Assembly: GCF_902167145.1 (NCBI RefSeq)
Contig: NC_050097.1
Span: forward strand, 233,511,034 to 233,575,033
DNA length: 64,000 nucleotides
Direction: 5' to 3'
DNA from: Zea mays
Taxonomy: Eukaryota > Streptophyta > Magnoliopsida > Poales > Poaceae
Positions 58,839 to 64,000 of the stretch are shown here, piece by piece. Within the stretch, counting starts at the first letter, position 1; every line of letters starts with the position of its first letter. The position numbers and the translations under genes are program-made. The notes under the pieces were generated by a model. That model saw only the letters and a program-made list of their open reading frames with translations, had not been told where the DNA came from and did not search any database.

Positions 58839-61119
58839 TGAAAGTGCATTCATCCCTTTTGTGAGTTTTGGTGATTTGGATAACAACACATTTAAAGGTC
58901 TAACGAGTTTGCTAAGTGATGAACAGGAAATTCAGTATGATGAACATACTTGAATAGTGTATAATGATCAGTGAACAAAAATTCAACACGAGGTTAAATA
59001 ACCAATGAGACAATGCAAATGGATATAATATGATCTCTATATTGGTATGAATATATGGACAAGACCTGAGAAATCACTACAACATATGATCAGAATAGAG
59101 GATGAAGTGATTAAGAGGATTGGTCAAGCCAAAGTAAATAAGATATGAGGAATCGTGAACTGGCTTGACCATATTACTACCAGTCCATATATGCTTCTAT
59201 GAGAATCAAACTAGAGCTTGATTGATCTTAACGGTTATATCTAGAAGACATTCAAGCAAGGTTCACAATATTGAAGAAATGATTCTCTCAATGGATGCTC
59301 AATATGATGTGACTCAAGAATGGCTTGATAGGGTGAAGATAGCAAGGAAAGGGCTTCGAGGAACTAAGCGAAGGTGAAGGCCAAGTGACGGCTTGTGGAC
59401 CGAGGTACCATGGCTAAGGTGAAGAAGAGAGTACTTGCACTAAGTCGATGAACTAATCAGCTATGAAGAGTTATAACATGTTGATGCATCAGTACGGTGA
59501 CTTGGAGCCATGATTTGAACTCATATATGGTGATATGGTACAAGTCACAGGGTTTGAGTTGTGTTTGCTTCAAAAGGTGAGACAAAGATGTTTGTGATCC
59601 TTATGAAGCAACGCCATGGAGAAATCACACACGAGACACCAATTACTCAAGGAGTTTACTTAATTATATTTTATTTAACTTGAGTATAGGAATCGTCGTA
59701 CTATAAAGAGGGATCCAAAAAGAAGGTTGGTGTTTGCCAAAGCTCAAGCCTCTATATTCAAAAGCTATTTTTGGAAACCAAAAATCTCTTGAACGTTCTA
59801 TGGTTGACCACGGTTAGGTTTGAGAAACCTAGAGTGTTCTTGTTAAAAAGCAGCTGAGCTTCTTCAACTGCAGCTGAGCTGAACTTCAGCTGAGTTGAGC
59901 TTCTTCAACTGCAGCTGAGCTTCTTAGTTGAGCTGAACTTCAGCTGAGTTGAGCTTTCTCAACTCCAGTTGAACTTCAAGTTCAACCGGTGTCCCGGCAG
60001 GTTCAACTGGGGTCCAGGGCAAGATCAATCGGGGTCCAAGGAAAGTTTAGCCGGGTTTTTTTTTTCTGGACCTCACTGGTCAAAACCGGTTGAACCGGTC
60101 CTAAGAGAGGTTCAACCGGTGTCCGGGTCACCTGACCGGTTTGACCTCCTAGTTGGCAGACTGACTGCCAGTCTGACCCCCAGGCGGTTGAACCAACCCT
60201 AGGGGCGGTTCAACCGGTGTCAGGCCTGTTTTTGCAGTCTGACCTGTAGTCTGCCAGTCTGACTAGCAGACTGACTGTCAGCCTGCCCCAGGCGGTTGAA
60301 CCGGTCCTAGGGGCGGTTCAACCGATCCTTCACAGCCAAAATCAGCCCCAATGGCTAGTTTTAAAGCCCCACCTATATATACTTACTCCTACCTCTCTCC
60401 CCACAGAAGAGCACGACCCAAACTCCATTTCTAACTTGAAGAACACCTCCCACTCTCTCTCACACATCTCTTGCCTCTCCCATTTCAAATCTTTGGAGAG
60501 AAATCTTTGAGTGAGTTTGAGAGCTGCGATTTTTGTGCTTCATCTCCACATCTCTCTTGCTCTTCTTCATTCAAGCTTTGATACTACATCGAGTTCTTTG
60601 TGGATTCATTACTCTTGGAGCTTCTAGCTCCTAGACGACTAGGTGACTCTTGTGAGTCTCCAAATCTTGTGGAAGACCACAAGAAAGTTTGTATTACCCG
60701 CTCGTTTGAGCAAAGATTACTGTGTGAGCTTGACCTTTGTGGTCGACAAAGGGAGGATTAGGGTTGAAAGAGACCCGGCTCTTTGTGGACGCCTCAACGA
60801 GGAAATAGGGCACCTTGGTGGTGTGACCGAACCTCGGGATAAATCTTGTGTCTCTTGTGTTCTTGTTCATTGTGCTTATACGTGTTCTTCGTTCTCTCAC
60901 TATTCCGTGAAAGATTTGTTTATATCTTTTTGGTGTGTGGATTTTGAGAAGTGCCCTTCTCAGATCTACTACTTTGAACCCTGTGGATCATTTAGAACAT
61001 CTCATTTCCAAAGTTAACCAGGTGAATTTCGAGATCAATTCAGTTTTACCCAGTTTGCTTCTAGTTTTGGTTGAAAAAGTTTTAACTTGCCTATTCACCC
61101 CCCCTCTAGGCAACTTTCA
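58839..61119 (+). repeat. 5' LTR of element C (2281 bp)
   Basis: TGAAAGTGCATTCATCCC to CTCTAGGCAACTTTCA. U3 carries three families of short repeats at 59850-60330. A TATA box CTATATATA lies at about 60372. The U5 block GACCGAACCTCGGGATAAA (about 60826) corresponds to the block in elements A and B. Confidence 0.88.
59850..60330. repeat. Short repeat arrays in U3 of LTR C
   Basis: First CAGCTGAGCTTCTTCAACTG-like units (59850-59975), then GGTTCAACCGGTGTC / TTGAACCGGTCCTAGG units (59975-60330), interleaved with CAGACTGACTGCCAGTCTGA palindromes (60155-60285). All lie upstream of the TATA box. Confidence 0.85.
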
Positions 61120-61120
61120 A

Positions 61121-61133
61121 TTGGTATCAGAGC
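61121..61133 (+). other. Primer-binding site of element C
   Basis: TTGGTATCAGAGC, a perfect Met-initiator type site, one base after the LTR. Confidence 0.88.
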
Positions 61134-61174
61134 CTAATCCTCGTTCTAACGCTTAACCGCGTGAGGAAAAGATC

Positions 61175-62749
61175 ATGTCGGGGGGACTAAGAAACGAAAG
61201 TGGTTCTAAGCTTGAAAAAGTTGAGGTTGCCTCAACTTTATCTTTTGGTGCAGATGTTGATCCTAGGGCAATAGATCTTGCCATGAGAATCGCCGAAAGG
61301 ATGTTCCTCAAAATGAAGGAAGATGAGGCGAAGAACAAGATTGAAGAAGAAGAAAATGATCGATGGAGACTAAACGACGAATCCACCTCTTCACAAGGTT
61401 CGTCTTTCAAATCCACTTCTCATATGTGCTTTGTCGCTAATGGGAGTGACAGTGAAAGCGAAAGTGAGGATGAGATGGAGCATGAAAGTGATAGTGAAGA
61501 TGAGGACAATCTTCAACAATTCTTCGCTCAACTAAGCAAGAAAAATCAGATGAGCTTGCTCAAACTCATGAAAAGAGCGAAAGAACAAAAAGAAATGCTT
61601 TATAAGCAAGAAGACTTCCTCATCAGAAAAATCGAAGACTTAGAGAAGTTGACCAAAGAGCATGAAAAGCTAAAGTGCTCTCATGATCATTTGGTCCAAA
61701 GGTATGAAAAGGTTTCAATTGAGCAAACTAGTACTTCAAATGCTTTATCATGTGTTGCTCAATTAGAAAAAGAAAATACTATGCTCAAGAACACGATAGA
61801 AAACCTAAATATTGAAAATCTAGCTTTGCAAGAAAAACATGATATGCTTGTGTGCTCTCATAATAAATTTATAGATTCACATATCATGCTAGAAATGGCT
61901 CATGAGGTTGTGTTAACTAATTTGAAATCATACCAACCTCACATATGCACATGTACTCAAATAGAAACTATATTATCATGTGCTAACAAATGTTGCTCTC
62001 AAGAAAGCCAATCTTCCATTGAGCTAGAAATTCCAGGAATTAGTGATATTTCTATCACACAAGAAAATAAAGTGCTCAAGGAAGAAGTTGGAAGGCTAAG
62101 AAGGAGCTTAACTCTTTTGAAGAGAAAGTGTCATGCTCAACCTTCTCAGGATAACCATGATAACATGGTGAAGAAGCTTGAGAAGGGGACAATCGCAACA
62201 TGCACAAAACCCCTTCAAAAGAATGCTAAGTTCCCTAAGAAAGGCATGAACAAACATCAAGAGAAGAAAGCCAAAGCTCATGACAAGTGTCTCAACCAAG
62301 CCTCCACATGCTCCACACAAGGTAACAAACAAGCCACTCTTCCAAATAAGAGAAGATGCACTAGAAAGTGTTATCAATGTCATGAGAAGGGACATGAGAT
62401 TAAGTCATGTCCCTACATAAAAGATAGTGGCTTAACTTTAGAAAGAAAGAGGCTCACTGACCATGTAGCAAACAAGAAGCAAGGTAAGAAGGAGCCTTGC
62501 AAAAATAAAAATTAGATTTGCTACACTTGCCGAAGAAAGGGACACCTATGCAAGGATTGTCCCATGAGTAAGTTTCCTAAGCCTATCATGTCAATTCATT
62601 CATATTATCTTAGGAGACCCAAAAATGAGACTTGTGCTAGAAAGGTGATGAGTTCACCACATTCTAGGACTAAGGCTATTTGGGTGCCTAAGTCCTTATT
62701 GGCTAACCTTGATGGACCCATCATGAGATGGGTACCAAAATATACTTAA
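61175..62749 (+). pseudogene. gag: Shortened Copia gag of element C, lacking the capsid domain, one stop
   Basis: Starts MSGGLRNESGSKLEKVEV, 40 nt after the primer site. Unlike A and B it has no UBN2-type KPP.FDGEDY..W region. It keeps the acidic Ser/Glu run (about residues 90-110), the coiled coil with the shared QEDFLI block (about 148-290), and a zinc knuckle CYQCHEKGHEIKSC (about 399). A TAG at 62513-62515 separates it from a second knuckle in the same frame (CYTCRRKGHLCKDC) and the conserved tail, ending at 62747-62749. Two knuckles are more than A or B have. It may bind RNA but probably cannot form a capsid by itself. Confidence 0.82.
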
Positions 62750-64000
62750 TAAGTTTTTGCAGGTACCTAGAGATGATATGAAGCTTTGGGGTGCTTGAGC
62801 AGTTTAACTCAATCCTTATATCAAGCTATCAATCTTACATTGTCTATCCTTTATGATTGACCCAAAGATGAATTTAGTTGTTATATCACTAACTTCATAT
62901 TCATCTCTAGCAAGAACTTGTGTTGTAGGGAATAAGGATTAACCTTTGTGGGAATCAAGCAAAAGGCCTACAACTAAGGGATATCCAAAGGATGGTAACA
63001 ATTAAATCTTAGGTGCACATTGCTTTTAATTATTATATTTCTTTGTGTCTTTTGTAGCCACATAGGAAAAATGAAGCACATGAGAATGAACTTAAAATAT
63101 TTTATCTTGCTTTGGAAATGATCCAATGATATGATAGATTGCATATTTGTTATTCTTATATGTGGCAATCTACATACTTTAATTGATGATAATTAATTCG
63201 TGGCATATTTCAAATGAATTATCGTATTATTGCCATGACCTAGACGTAAAGAGGATTATCCCATGTTCTTAAATGAATAGAGTGCTAATTAAGAAATTCA
63301 AATTCTTAAAGCACTTACCAAAAGGGGAAATCTCTATATGACTAGAGTTGAGACTAATGTTTCTATCTAAAGTGTTTATGTAGTCTCACAACATGAGAAT
63401 GTGTTTCTCAAAAGGAGTGTGCCATTCAACATTCAAAGAAGATCGAACCAATACTATGTGATGTATTCATTCTCGTTTAAATTGGTTTTGAGTCTTCTAC
63501 ATTAATCACTCACCATGCTATGAATTAAACTTGCCATGTAAACTTAATTAAATAATCATGCTTTGTTCACCTTGTTTAATTTTGGTGTTATGCATGATGC
63601 TTGTAAGGGCAATTTAGTTCATATCATGAGGTTTCCTTATTTTAGTAACCTTCTTGTCATTCATATACTAGAGGTTTCTAAATAGGAAACTATTGTTTGT
63701 GTTTCTAATGCAATCTCTTTTAAGCCATTTCATGAAATTTCATAAGTAGAGATTGTGCTCTTTCATTTGGTAAAATCACAAGCATTAAAGGTTAATCTTC
63801 ATCTAAAAGAAAGATTAGGAATGCTCAAGCCAAAGGTATGGAACTAGTTGTTTCATTTGGTATGTGACCAATAATAGTTCCTTTCAAGTGGCATTTTTTC
63901 AATTGGTAATAATCTATTTTATGGAAAGAAATGTCAATATGAAGGTTAAATTCTTTTTGACTTAAATTTGTAAATTGGTGCATATTATTAATTCACTCAT
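62750..64000. other. Internal region of element C without pol
   Basis: No protease, integrase or reverse transcriptase motif in any frame. AT-rich; a purine tract ACCAAAAGGGGAAATC lies at about 63316. The element continues beyond the window. Confidence 0.6.

Larger units (their letters stand above)
58839..64000 (+). mobile_element. Copia-type LTR element C, 5' part, gag-only
   Basis: 5' LTR 58839-61119, primer site at 61121, shortened gag 61175-62749, then more than 1.2 kb without pol up to the window end. The left flank is ACAGC (58834-58838). LTR ends TGAAAGTGC and GCAACTTTCA, the primer site and the gag tail (WVPKSLLANLDGPIMRWVP, compare WVPKVLVSNVKGPKTVWVP in B) link it to the SIRE lineage. 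Confidence 0.85.

Noticed and set aside
62108..62395. Minus-strand frame in element C.
   Set aside because: Shadow of the gag coding strand, Leu-rich because of antisense Lys/Glu codons.

Overview
The window looks like an intergenic, repeat-packed piece of a large grass genome, most probably maize or a close Andropogoneae relative. Almost every base can be assigned to nested LTR retrotransposons or DNA transposons. The Ji/Opie-like (SIRE/Maximus) Copia elements, with LTRs starting TGAAAGGGAA and carrying CACCGGACAGTCCGGTG palindromes, point to Zea. So do the Tekay/Del-like chromovirus with ~3.6 kb LTRs and the Spm-type CACTA element. I see no bacterial operons, rRNA, tRNA or CRISPR.

Layout. 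(1) 1-3916: the 5' part of a Copia element on the minus strand (A), with an intact 877-codon gag; it sits inside the 5' LTR of (2) 3917-11584, a plus-strand Copia element of the same lineage (B) with a full but broken gag-pol. B's 3' LTR is cut after about 80 bp and fused, through a 4-bp microhomology, to (3) a 5'-truncated Tekay-like chromovirus, 11581-47770. The chromovirus is itself broken by four things: (3a) a solo LTR of its own family, 13335-24116, flanked by TGAAG; inside that LTR lies (3b) a 7.2-kb non-autonomous Tat/Grande-like Gypsy element on the minus strand, 16031-23275, with gag, no pol, and an antisense three-exon gene with its own TATA box; (3c) a very young 9.9-kb non-coding LTR element, 28950-38866, inserted inside the reverse transcriptase with TSD AAAGC; (3d) an unclassified 3.1-kb insertion, about 41262-44351, in the 3' LTR.

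(4) 47771-50017 is a minus-strand LTR remnant. (5) 50018-57807 is a degraded hAT-type transposon carrying a BED zinc-finger gene (minus strand). Its finger exon is split by a 370-bp solo LTR (56638-57007) and by a complete CACTA transposon (50260-56575, TSD TTC) carrying a truncated TNP2 transposase and a ten-exon TNPA-like gene. (6) 57943-58205 holds two exons of a protein-kinase-like gene with the HRDIKPEN catalytic loop, the only candidate host-gene sequence here. (7) 58839-64000 is the 5' part of another Copia-type element, with a 2.3-kb LTR and a shortened gag lacking the usual capsid (UBN2) part and, as far as seen, lacking pol.

The most unusual content is the antisense, intron-containing gene of the Tat-like element, the hairpins next to LTR TATA boxes, the intact accessory ORF in an otherwise stop-riddled chromovirus, and the zinc-finger exon whose reading frame can be followed exactly across two nested insertions. 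All exon boundaries, TSDs and identities were read by eye; no database search was run.
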